64,000 nt of DNA from Kovacikia minuta CCNUW1 (GTDB taxonomy: Bacteria > Cyanobacteriota > Cyanobacteriia > Leptolyngbyales > Leptolyngbyaceae): NCBI RefSeq assembly GCF_020091585.1, contig NZ_CP083582.1, positions 4,660,536 through 4,724,535 on the forward strand, given 5' to 3'. The stretch's first letter is position 1. Every line of letters starts with the position of its first letter. Made by a program: the position numbers and the translations under genes. Shown piece by piece: positions 9,187 to 17,202 of this stretch. The notes below the pieces were generated by a model. The model did no database searches. It was not told the DNA's origin and worked only from the letters and a program-made list of their open reading frames with translations.

Positions 9187-9375
9187 TTGTCCATTAAACA
9201 TATATTTGTCCAATTTAAACATTTAGTGTCAAACCAGTCTAAAACCTAAAACGATTCTCCAACATGCGTTTTAGGCTTTGAAGATAGGGATGTGGCTAAA
9301 CTGGCAGATTTAAACAAATAAATGCCAAAAGGCCGAAAATGGGTATTTAGCCACTTAAACAATTAATTGCCATTT
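9187..9375. repeat. Cluster of four TTAAACA-TGYC repeats
   Basis: Four degenerate repeats share TTAAACA, six or seven A/T-rich bases, then TGYC: around 9193, 9214, 9310 and 9354. GTGGCTAAA (9291) and TTTAGCCAC (9347) add an inverted pair between them. They resemble serial transposase-binding sites at the end of a Tn7-like element, but no transposase gene is present. No gene was recognised between 9148 and 9554. Confidence 0.4.
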
Positions 9376-9554
9376 TCCGATTTTCCATAATTTATTTTGG
9401 CTAATGCAAATCCACTTGAAAATCTCGGCTTTTGGCTCAAGAGCTAGGATCAAAGTCGGATCTGCCAGATTGCTAGAACTTGGCCAGGGCGGGGCAAGTT
9501 TGCTTAACGAGATAATGTGTGTCCTGCCAAGTCTGGAACTACAAATTGAATAAT

Positions 9555-9719
9555 TCAGAGCTTCTGCAAGCATAAATTTCGATGAATTGCTTTATAAGCC
9601 TCTACTAATAGATCTGCTGTTTCAGCAACTTCTTTTTTGCGAGTAAATTTACCTAATCCAATGCGAATTGCCCCATCAATTACTTCATCAGATAGTTTAA
9701 GTGCACGAAGTACACTTAA
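9555..9719 (-). pseudogene. C-terminal fragment of a cysteine desulfurase
   Basis: Read leftwards from the tRNA, the frame encodes VLRALKLSDE, then GAIRIGLGKFTRKKEV and a short helical tail. This matches the last ~50 residues of NifS/IscS-type cysteine desulfurases, which supply sulfur for Fe-S clusters. The catalytic Cys, the pyridoxal-phosphate lysine and the rest of the enzyme are missing. The open frame continues into the tRNA gene, so it is not an intact gene with its own start. It is a remnant, probably left by recombination at the tRNA. Confidence 0.65.
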
Positions 9720-9790
9720 AGCGGGCGGCGAGAATCGAACTCGCATCATTAGCTTGGAAGGCTAAGGTTTTACCACTAAACTACGCCCGC
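9720..9790 (-). tRNA. tRNA-Gly (anticodon TCC)
   Basis: The minus strand begins GCGGGCG and ends CGCCCGC, giving a 7-bp acceptor stem. The anticodon arm is TTAGC-CTTCCAA-GCTAA with anticodon TCC, and the T-arm contains GTTCGATTC. The discriminator base is T, usual for glycine tRNAs, and CCA is not encoded. Confidence 0.95.
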
Positions 9791-9995
9791 AAATTGAGAT
9801 TGCTCAAGAATTTGAACCAGATTCAGAACTAAGCCCTAACTAGGGTAGCACATTCTCAACCATATCGTTAATCGATTCTTCGTCCTATTGTTAGAGCAAT
9901 GCCGGAACCAGAAAGAATGGTTTGTAGTTACCGCTATCAATCTGGGATTGATCTCTGATTCAGAATTCGAGCTATCCCTTTTGTCGAAGGGAACA

Positions 9996-10955
9996 ATGGT
10001 CTCTAAGAGCCAACCTTCTGTGCTGCCCCCAGTGCAGGTCTACACACTACCCGTAAGGTACAAAGCAATGATGCAACTACAAATTTGGAGAATACAAGCG
10101 TTCCTTCGGTTGGAATCTCTGCTCGCCAAGGTGCAGGGCGAAGGAAACCGGAGTGATGAACTGGTCGATACTTTAGTTCGTAATCTGAGTAATCTACCTG
10201 CTCGCCCAGCAGATAAACCGCCTTATGTGGGCATCTTTGCCGCCACCGATGTAAAAGTGGGTAGACAGAAGGCAGTGGAACGGCTTCAAGAATTGCAGGG
10301 TAAGTTGCAGGGAGACCTCAACGGAACAGATGGTCTAGTCGATGACCTGATCCGATCGCTGAGCGGATTACCCGCCCGTCCTGCTGATAAAAAGCCCTAT
10401 GAAAGCTTATTTGCAGAATCGAAAATGGTTCTGCTAACGGTGCAGCAAATTCTGTCGATCGCGCCCGAAGCCAATTCAGATCGGGTGAAGGCTCTCGCTC
10501 CCTGGCTGAACGAGGCAATGGTGGAATTTAGCATTAATACGCCCCTCCGGCAGGCGCATTTCCTGGCTCAGGTTGCCCATGAATCCGATCGCTTTAATGC
10601 CCTGGAAGAATATGCATCCGGTGCCGACTACGAGTGGCGCGACGATTTAGGCAATACCCAGCCTGGAGATGGGGTACGGTTCAAAGGCAGAGGGCTGATT
10701 CAGGTGACAGGTCGAACCAACTACGGAGAATGTGGCAGAGCATTGGGAGTAGACCTGATCAGCAATCCCAGACGATTAGCAGATCCCGATCTTGCCTGTC
10801 GCAGTGCTGGCTGGTACTGGAGCACCCGCCAACTCAACAAAGATGCCGATCGAGATGATGTTGAAACCGTAACCCGCATCATTAACGGTGGTTACAACGG
10901 CCTGGACGATCGAATCAACCTGCTTCGGGCTGCCAAGCGAGTCTTGGGAATATAG
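9996..10955 (+). CDS. Glycoside hydrolase family 19-like (chitinase/endolysin type) protein
   Basis: The C-terminal ~180 residues are a GH19 lysozyme-like catalytic domain: AHFLAQVAHES...FNALEEYASG carries the two catalytic glutamates, followed by FKGRGLIQVTGRTNY and the NGGYNGLDDR loop. GH19 proteins cut chitin or peptidoglycan. The N-terminal part has two tandem ~55-residue repeats, each ending LPARPADKxPY, likely a binding or spacer module. I start at the ATG preceded by GAAGGGA; an upstream in-frame start at 9888 adds 36 residues of doubtful coding character. No signal peptide is evident, so export would need another route. Confidence 0.82.
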   Translation: MVSKSQPSVLPPVQVYTLPVRYKAMMQLQIWRIQAFLRLESLLAKVQGEGNRSDELVDTLVRNLSNLPARPADKPPYVGIFAATDVKVGRQKAVERLQELQGKLQGDLNGTDGLVDDLIRSLSGLPARPADKKPYESLFAESKMVLLTVQQILSIAPEANSDRVKALAPWLNEAMVEFSINTPLRQAHFLAQVAHESDRFNALEEYASGADYEWRDDLGNTQPGDGVRFKGRGLIQVTGRTNYGECGRALGVDLISNPRRLADPDLACRSAGWYWSTRQLNKDADRDDVETVTRIINGGYNGLDDRINLLRAAKRVLGI

Positions 10956-10958
10956 CAG

Positions 10959-11100
10959 AAGGCAGAAGGCAGAAGGTGGAGGAGATGGGGGAGATGGGGG
11001 AGATGGGGGAGATGGAAGTGTCTTTATCCTTTATCCTTTCTCTGACCCCTACCACCTACCACCTACCACCTACCACCTATCACCTACCACCTACCACCTA
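10959..11100. repeat. Heptamer and nonamer tandem repeats
   Basis: GCAGAAG heptamers, then GGGGGAGAT nonamers, then about nine CCTACCA-type heptamers. The tract fills the gap between the convergent GH19 and panC/cmk genes and touches the panC/cmk stop codon. Confidence 0.9.
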
Positions 11101-12948
11101 CCACCTATCTGAATAAAGCTGAACGATTTGCTGGACGACCTCAGAGATCGTCAGGTGATCAGATTGAATTTCGATCGCGTCTGCTGCTTTGCGTAAGGGA
11201 GCCAGGGCACGGGTGCTATCTTTGCGATCGCGCTCGTAAATGGCTTGTTCCAGTTCGTCCAGGCTGATATCTCCCCGACCTTGATTTTTCAGGTCTTGCT
11301 GGCGGCGGCGTGCCCGCTCCTGTACCGATGCAGTTAGGAAAATTTTGAGTTCCGCGTCGGGAAAGACGAAAGTGCCAATATCCCGCCCTTCCGCCACAAT
11401 TCCGCCCCCCTTGCCATAGCGTTGTTGCTGCTTCACCAATTCCTTCCGCACAAACGGTTGAGCCGCGATCGCAGATACTTGCGATGTCACCTCCAAACTG
11501 CGAATGGCATCCGTCACATCTTGACCGTTGATTAGAATGCGGGGTGTAGGGTGTGGGGTGTGGGGTGTGGGGGAAGCGTTTTGAGTTTCAAGTTCTGTTA
11601 ATTCTGGCTTCTGGCTTCTGACTCCTGACTCCTGACTCCTAAACACAATTTCAGACTGACTGACCAGCTCGGCTACCGCAGGTTCGTCGTCGATCGCAAT
11701 CCCCGATTGCAGCACCAGCCAGGTAAGGGCGCGATACATTGCCCCCGTGTCTAGATAAAGCAGATTAAGCTGTTGGGCAACCTGGCGGGCAACGGTGGAT
11801 TTTCCAGCTCCTGCGGGACCATCGATCGCGATCGTCGGTTTGCGCTTAGAGAGAAGAATATTATCGATTAAACGGGTAGAACCGAGACGGGCAGCGATCG
11901 CCAGCAATCCTGTATCCTCCACCTTTGTCAGCGGAACTAGGGTTGTCGGATGCACCAGTTCAATGTATTCGGGTACGATTTCAGCCATAGTTGTTAGTTC
12001 TGCCTTTACAAGCTCAATTAGTTTAGTACTGATTTGTTCCCCGGCGCGAAATGCCAGTTCTGCCTGATGCAATCCCCGATAAAGAACCGCTGCTTGCTGC
12101 CGTTGCTCATCCGTTAAATACTGATTGCGGGAACTAAGCGCCAAACCATTCGGTTCTCGTACCGTTGGGCACGGAACAATCTCCACTGGCAAGTTTAAGT
12201 CTGCCACCATCTGTTGAATGATGGCTAACTGTTGAGCATCCTTTTGCCCAAAGTAGGCGCGGTCTGGCTGCACCAGATTCAGGAGTTTGGTCACGATCGT
12301 TGCAACTCCCTGAAAGTGCCCAATGCGGGAACGCCCACAGAGGACAGAAGTCATTGCGTCGGGAGGAACAACTTGAGTGGTGGTGGAGTTTTGAGTTTTA
12401 AGTTTTAAGTTTTGAGTTCTGAAATGGGGAGTGGGGAGTGGGAAGTGGGGAGTAGGGAATGGATCTTCTCCCCTATCTCCCCCATCTTCTGCCCCCTGCC
12501 CTCTGCCCTCCGCCTTTTCCGCTTCTGGCTCCTGACTCCTGACTCCTGGCTCCCTCTCTTCTGCCCTCTGCCCTCTACCCTCCGCCTTTTCTCCCCCAAC
12601 TCTCATTTCCTCCACCGTGGGAGCAAAAACCACATCGACTCCCGCCTCTTCACAGATTGCTTTGTCTCGCTCCAGCGTTCGAGGATACCGCTGGAGGTCT
12701 TCCGATGGACCAAATTGGAGTGGATTCACAAAAATACTGACGACAACGATTTTGTTTTCTCGCCGTGCCCGCTGAATCAGGCTGAGATGCCCTGCATGGA
12801 GCGCTCCCATTGTTGGTACTAACCCCACTTCGGGAGCGGCTCCAATGGGTGATGCTTCAAAAAGAAGGGCTTCTTCTAAGTGGCGGCCCGATCGGTGCAT
12901 CTCTAAATAGCAGCGTAATCCCGCAACAGTAGTAAACAGGCGCACCAT
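11098..12948 (-). CDS. panC/cmk: Bifunctional pantothenate synthetase / cytidylate kinase with repeat-encoded insertions
   Basis: The N-terminal half is pantoate-beta-alanine ligase: VGLVPTMGALHAGHLSLI has the HxGH nucleotide-binding motif, and PDRAYFGQKDAQQ follows. The C-terminal half is CMP kinase, with P-loop GPAGAGKST and LYLDTGAMYRALT. The fusion is a known cyanobacterial arrangement serving coenzyme A and nucleotide metabolism in the cytosol. Two insertions are foreign to the families: about 75 residues at 12375-12600 (AEGRGQ, REPGVRSQEP, LKLKTQNS) and about 35 at 11535-11640 ([21 protein letters not shown]). Both are translated heptamer repeats and keep the frame. I start at MVRLFTTV; an upstream start would add 18 residues. 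Confidence 0.93.
   Translation of the reverse strand: MVRLFTTVAGLRCYLEMHRSGRHLEEALLFEASPIGAAPEVGLVPTMGALHAGHLSLIQRARRENKIVVVSIFVNPLQFGPSEDLQRYPRTLERDKAICEEAGVDVVFAPTVEEMRVGGEKAEGRGQRAEEREPGVRSQEPEAEKAEGRGQGAEDGGDRGEDPFPTPHFPLPTPHFRTQNLKLKTQNSTTTQVVPPDAMTSVLCGRSRIGHFQGVATIVTKLLNLVQPDRAYFGQKDAQQLAIIQQMVADLNLPVEIVPCPTVREPNGLALSSRNQYLTDEQRQQAAVLYRGLHQAELAFRAGEQISTKLIELVKAELTTMAEIVPEYIELVHPTTLVPLTKVEDTGLLAIAARLGSTRLIDNILLSKRKPTIAIDGPAGAGKSTVARQVAQQLNLLYLDTGAMYRALTWLVLQSGIAIDDEPAVAELVSQSEIVFRSQESGVRSQKPELTELETQNASPTPHTPHPTPRILINGQDVTDAIRSLEVTSQVSAIAAQPFVRKELVKQQQRYGKGGGIVAEGRDIGTFVFPDAELKIFLTASVQERARRRQQDLKNQGRGDISLDELEQAIYERDRKDSTRALAPLRKAADAIEIQSDHLTISEVVQQIVQLYSDRW
11535..11640. repeat. Heptamer tract inside the cmk domain coding sequence
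   Basis: GTGTGGG-type and GACTCCT-type heptamers lie in frame within panC/cmk, adding about 35 residues between the CMP kinase substrate-binding regions. Confidence 0.85.
12375..12600. repeat. Heptamer tract inside the panC domain coding sequence
   Basis: TTTTAAG, AGTGGGG, CTCTGCC and GACTCCT heptamer families follow one another and stay in frame, adding about 75 residues after PTVEEM of pantothenate synthetase. Confidence 0.88.
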
Positions 12949-13364
12949 GACCCCCAAAAGCAACTGGCTTATATTACCTACAGTCCATAGTCTAAATTCC
13001 AAACTCTAAGGGTAGCAGGTAATTTAGGGAAACCATAAGATCAGGTGGTAGGTGTCAGGTGGTAGGTGGTAGGTAAAGGATGAAATGAAGGCAGAGGGTA
13101 GAGGGCAGAAGGCAGAAGGGGGAATAGGAAGGTGATGGGTTGAGGAGATAATTTTTATCTTTAATAGGTTTTGCTTAGAAATCCGTGTCTGATTCTCCCT
13201 TGAAGCCCTTGATTCCTTGACTCCCTTGCAGGTCTGACACAGAAATTTTGACAAATCCTCCTTAATCTCCTTTCCCCCTTCCCCTTCCCCCTTCCTCTTC
13301 CCCCTTCCCCCTTCCCCCCTCTCGCCTAGTAGAATAACGAAAGTGCTTTGATATTCCTCACATC
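12949..13364. other. Repeat-filled intergenic region
   Basis: Between the divergent panC/cmk and hydrolase genes lie GGTGGTA heptamers (13040-13075), GCAGAAG/GTAGAGG units (13088-13120) and a CTTCCCC pyrimidine tract (13265-13320). ORFs here are repeat translations. No gene recognised; both promoters should be here. Confidence 0.7.
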
Positions 13365-14258
13365 ATGCAGGTAGTTTCGTCTGTTTCGTCTGTTCCTGGT
13401 CAGTACTGGCAGTGGCGGCAGCAAGCCATTTATTATCTCAAAGCTGGGACTCGGCATCCTCAAAGACCTCCATTGCTGCTCATTCATGGATTTGGGGCAT
13501 CGACCGATCACTGGCGTAAGAATATTGTGGGTTTGAGCCAGGAGTTTGAGGTTTGGGCGATCGACCTATTGGGGTTTGGGCGATCGGCAAAACCAGACTG
13601 GCAATATAACGGCAACCTCTGGCGAGATCAATTGCACGATTTTATTACGGATGTGGTGGGTCAACCTGCCGTGTTGATAGGGAACTCCCTGGGAGGATAT
13701 GCCGCCCTTTGTGTGGCAGCCCAACGTCCTGAGTCTGCCGCTGGGCTGGTGTTGATTAACAGTGCTGGCCCCTTTACCGACATCCAGGGCACGACCAAAC
13801 CTGACCCCGTTCGGCAGGTCATGGGAACGGTGGTGCAAACTCTTTTTCGACAAGATTGGGCAAGTTTTCTGCTGTTTCAGTATGTTCGCCAGAAATCGAT
13901 GATTCGTAAAACGCTGGAGCAGGTTTATCTCGACAAAACCGCCGTAACCGAACAGTTGATTGAAGAAATCTATCGCCCCTCCTGTGATCCGGGGGCTGCC
14001 AGGGTATTTGCTTCGGTCTTTCGCACACCCCAGGGTGAAAAAGTGGATGTATTGCTGGGGCAGTTGTCCTGTCCATTGCTGATGCTCTGGGGAGAAGCTG
14101 ATCCGTGGATTAATGCCAGAAATCGGGGGGCAAAGTTCCGCAGCTATCATCCCCAACTGACGGAATATTACCTGCGGGCAGGGCACTGTCCCCATGATGA
14201 GATTCCCGACCAGGTGAATGAACTGCTGCGTAATTGGGTTTTGGCGAAGCAGGCATAA
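13365..14258 (+). CDS. Alpha/beta-fold hydrolase
   Basis: A 297-residue cytosolic alpha/beta hydrolase. LLLIHGFGAS provides the oxyanion HG motif, GNSLGG the nucleophile serine, WGEADPWI the acidic residue and RAGHCPHDE the catalytic histidine. This pattern is common to esterases, haloperoxidase-like enzymes and the cyanobacterial paralogues annotated pheophytinase-like, so the substrate cannot be assigned. It is divergent from panC/cmk. The ATG at 13365 is the first in frame, and the preceding DNA is a pyrimidine repeat tract. Confidence 0.9.
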   Translation: MQVVSSVSSVPGQYWQWRQQAIYYLKAGTRHPQRPPLLLIHGFGASTDHWRKNIVGLSQEFEVWAIDLLGFGRSAKPDWQYNGNLWRDQLHDFITDVVGQPAVLIGNSLGGYAALCVAAQRPESAAGLVLINSAGPFTDIQGTTKPDPVRQVMGTVVQTLFRQDWASFLLFQYVRQKSMIRKTLEQVYLDKTAVTEQLIEEIYRPSCDPGAARVFASVFRTPQGEKVDVLLGQLSCPLLMLWGEADPWINARNRGAKFRSYHPQLTEYYLRAGHCPHDEIPDQVNELLRNWVLAKQA

Positions 14259-14261
14259 GGG

Positions 14262-14435
14262 GTTAAGCAGCTAGGAGCTAGGAGTTAGGAGCTAGGAGTT
14301 AGAGGGTGAAGGCGATTGGGCAGTAAGGAGATGAGGGGGGAGGGGGGATGAGTGGAAGAGATAATTTTTATCCTTTATCCTTCAGCCTTTATCCTTATCT
14401 CTGACACCTACCACCTACCACCTACCACCTGCTAC
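14262..14435. repeat. Heptamer tandem repeats upstream of the permease gene
   Basis: GAGCTAG/GAGTTAG heptamers are followed by TTTATCC units and CCTACCA heptamers that end six bases before the permease ATG. The permease frame stays open through part of the tract, but the encoded peptide is repeat-derived. Confidence 0.88.
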
Positions 14436-15632
14436 ATGCCCATCCTCCGATCGATCCAGTATGCGGTAATTGCTTTAACCTATATTGGGCTGGGGTTGGG
14501 GTATCTGCCGGGATTGCGGATGAATCGAGCCACGATCGCCCTTGTCGGAGCAGCGGCGTTGATGGCGTTAGGTGTGATAGATTTGCAGTCGGCATGGGCA
14601 GCGATCGACTACAAAACGCTGGTTTTTCTGTTCAGCATGATGGTGGTAAGTGCCAATTTGGCAGCAGCGGGATTCTTTCAACTGGCGCTGAATTACCTGG
14701 TGCATTGGACTCGCAGTCCCCTGGGGCTGATTGCCATATTGACTTTTGGAAGCGGATTTCTGTCGGCGTTGTTTCTGAATGACACGATCGCCCTTATCCT
14801 CACCCCCCTGGTGATTAGCCTGACGGAAGCGTTGAGTCTTAACCCAATCCCCTATTTGCTGGCACTGGCAGGTGCGACAAATTTAGGATCGGTTGCCACA
14901 ATTAGCGGCAATCCCCAAAATATTCTGATCGGTTCCTTCTCCGGGATTCGCTACCTGGATTTTGCAAAAGCGCTCACACCGCTTGCACTCATCAGTTTAT
15001 TGATTCAGGTCGGGGTGCTGTGGTGGCTCTATCCGGAGGTGCGATCAACCAAAGCAACCCTGGTTCTGACTCCCCAACGCTATCGGGTCTTTAAACCTTT
15101 GCTGGTTAAAAGCCTGCTAATTACCGCCGGGTTGCTCGTCGCTTTCCTGATTGGGATTCCCCCTGCCGAGGCAACTTTAATTGCAGCGGGTCTGCTATTT
15201 ATCACCCGCAGAGTCCGACCGGAACGCTTTCTCCAAAAGGTGGACTGGGATTTGTTGGTGATGTTCTCCGGCTTATTTATTCTGACGGAGGGGGTGGAAA
15301 AATTGGGCACGCTGAATGGCGTTTCGCCCTTAATCCATACACCCCTGAGTATCCTGGGGGTGACGGTTCTTTTATCCAATCTGGTTTCCAACGTTCCGGC
15401 AATCCTGCTGTTGCACCAATTGCTGCCCCAGCCCGACGATCGCACCTGGCTTTTGCTGGCAGCCGCTTCTACCCTGGCAGGAAATCTGACCCTGCTCGGC
15501 TCGGTTGCCAACCTGATTGTGGCGGAAGCAGCCCTAAAACGAGGTCATCATCTAACGTTCTGGGAGCATCTCCGTTTTGGTCTACCCTTGACTGCAATTA
15601 CCTTAGTGCTAACCTACTTTTGGCTTTATTAA
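14436..15632 (+). CDS. SLC13/ArsB-like anion permease
   Basis: About 398 residues with roughly ten or eleven hydrophobic segments, so an inner membrane transporter. GATNLGSVATISGNPQNIL and the related SNLVSNVPAILLL near the C-terminus are the paired re-entrant loop motifs of the ArsB/NhaD/SLC13 (ion transporter) superfamily. Members move arsenite, dicarboxylates, sulfate or drive Na+/H+ exchange; the substrate is not readable here. I start at MPILRSIQ because the preceding in-frame codons translate CCTACCA heptamers. No Shine-Dalgarno sequence is present. Confidence 0.85.
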   Translation: MPILRSIQYAVIALTYIGLGLGYLPGLRMNRATIALVGAAALMALGVIDLQSAWAAIDYKTLVFLFSMMVVSANLAAAGFFQLALNYLVHWTRSPLGLIAILTFGSGFLSALFLNDTIALILTPLVISLTEALSLNPIPYLLALAGATNLGSVATISGNPQNILIGSFSGIRYLDFAKALTPLALISLLIQVGVLWWLYPEVRSTKATLVLTPQRYRVFKPLLVKSLLITAGLLVAFLIGIPPAEATLIAAGLLFITRRVRPERFLQKVDWDLLVMFSGLFILTEGVEKLGTLNGVSPLIHTPLSILGVTVLLSNLVSNVPAILLLHQLLPQPDDRTWLLLAAASTLAGNLTLLGSVANLIVAEAALKRGHHLTFWEHLRFGLPLTAITLVLTYFWLY

Positions 15633-15647
15633 GCGATCGCCCCACCT

Positions 15648-16535
15648 ATGCCACCTCTTAGCTTCTACATCGTTGACGTTTTTGCCGAAACGAAATACGC
15701 CGGAAACCCATTAGCAGTGTTTACCGACGCGGGCAGGCTTGCAACCGAACAAATGCAGCAAATTGCCAAGGAAATCAACTTCTCGGAAACGACCTTCATC
15801 CTGTCTTCTGAGGAGCAAAATGGCGGGTACGACGTGCGAATCTTTACCCCCGTAAAGGAACTTCCCTTTGCCGGACATCCCACCCTGGGAACTGCTTTTA
15901 TCTTGCAGCAGGAAGTGATCAGGCAACCAGTTGAGCGTGTAGCTCTGAATCTTAAGGTTGGTCAAATTCCAGTCAACTTTCTTTATCAGGATCAGACTCC
16001 TGATGTTTTATGGATGCAACAAAACCCACCTGAGTTTGGCTCGGTGCTGAGCGTAGACCAGCTTGCACCTGTTCTCGGCTTAGACAGCAGCGATTTTGAT
16101 ACCCGCTTTCCGATTCAGGAAGTTTCTACGGGGGTACCCTTTATAATTGTGCCGCTCAAAACGTTGGCGGGCTTACAGCGAATTAAGATCAATCTGGATC
16201 GATTGTTCCCCCTGGTCGAGAAGCTTCAGGCGAAGGAAATTTTTGTCTTTTGTCCAGAAACGCGCAATTCTGCTAATCAGTTCAGTGCCCGCATGTTTGC
16301 CCACTCTTTAGGAATTCCTGAAGACCCCGCAACTGGGAGTGCAAATGGTTGCTTTGCTGGTTATCTGATGCACTATGGCTATCTGGGAGAGGCTCCCCTG
16401 GAGGCACGGGTTGAGCAAGGCCACGAGATTGGTAGACCTTCTCTATTACTTTTAAAGGCGCAAAAAGTTGAAGAAAAAATTAATATTTTTGTGGGTGGGA
16501 AGGTGATTAAAATCGCTTGTGGAAAGTTCGTTTAA
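15648..16535 (+). CDS. PhzF-family isomerase-like protein
   Basis: A 295-residue PhzF/diaminopimelate-epimerase-fold protein. FYIVDVFAETKYAGNPLAVF opens the fold, NFSETTF carries the conserved catalytic glutamate, FAGHPTLGTA is the second half-site motif, and EDPATGSANGCFAGYL closes the active site. PhzF isomerises trans-2,3-dihydro-3-hydroxyanthranilate in phenazine makers, but cyanobacterial homologues have no known substrate. It begins 15 bases after the permease stop and may be co-transcribed with it. Confidence 0.92.
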   Translation: MPPLSFYIVDVFAETKYAGNPLAVFTDAGRLATEQMQQIAKEINFSETTFILSSEEQNGGYDVRIFTPVKELPFAGHPTLGTAFILQQEVIRQPVERVALNLKVGQIPVNFLYQDQTPDVLWMQQNPPEFGSVLSVDQLAPVLGLDSSDFDTRFPIQEVSTGVPFIIVPLKTLAGLQRIKINLDRLFPLVEKLQAKEIFVFCPETRNSANQFSARMFAHSLGIPEDPATGSANGCFAGYLMHYGYLGEAPLEARVEQGHEIGRPSLLLLKAQKVEEKINIFVGGKVIKIACGKFV

Positions 16536-17202
16536 CCATTGGGAATTCTGTTCCTTCATCGGGCAGTTCCGCAGCTTTATTTCTATTAAGTTCAACCGAT
16601 AGAATCTCCAGGAGCCAAAAGTTCAAACTTTGAATCAAATTTTGGATTTTAAGTCCGTGGCTTAACAAAAAAATTACATCTTAAGCACCAGCAAGACGGT
16701 AGAATTACGAAAGTCTAAATAACTTTGATTTCGAATTTGGCTGCTCCTCAATCGTGTTTTCTGTTTAATTCGCGCGCTCTTCCTGTCCGGCAAGTTACTT
16801 TTAGAAATTGTATTGATGGGTAGCAGAACGATTCGCCAAGCCAAAACAAGTCCCCCCCCTATCAATTGGCTGGGTGAAATAGCTGAAACGGCTACTCCAT
16901 AAAGCGTTACTCCGCCGTATTCCTGCGCTGTTAAGTAATGCTTAGATTTTTCTCCGAATCAACCAGAGCAGAGATTTACTCCTGTGGTTCGGAATATTTA
17001 ATACCGGGAACTCTAACTTCGGACAAAATTGAGATCCCTTCTTATAAATTCTTAGAAAGGATTTATTGCCCCATGAATCTTGGCTTCTCTTTCTTTATGG
17101 AAGGAAAACGATCGCACTACTGAATGCACAGGACGCGATCGTATAAATACCCAACGATTCTTGAAAACCCCTAAGACACCTATGAGTTAGGTAAGGTTGT
17201 GA
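16536..17202. other. Intergenic region with no recognised gene
   Basis: ORFs of 61 and 63 codons at 16938 and 16674 have no ribosome binding site, no family resemblance and A/T-rich composition. The GH65 promoter is probably in the last 100 bases. I saw no strong repeat or hairpin. Confidence 0.5.

Noticed and set aside
9187-9375. Calling the repeats a definite CAST end
   Set aside because: No tns genes, no Cas12k and no defined terminal dinucleotide are visible, so only a resemblance is reported.
9355-9573. 72-residue minus-strand ORF
   Set aside because: It overlaps the TTAAACA repeats and the desulfurase fragment and looks like chance.
16674-17123. Two ORFs of 61 and 63 codons in the gap before GH65
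   Set aside because: No start signals or protein-like composition.
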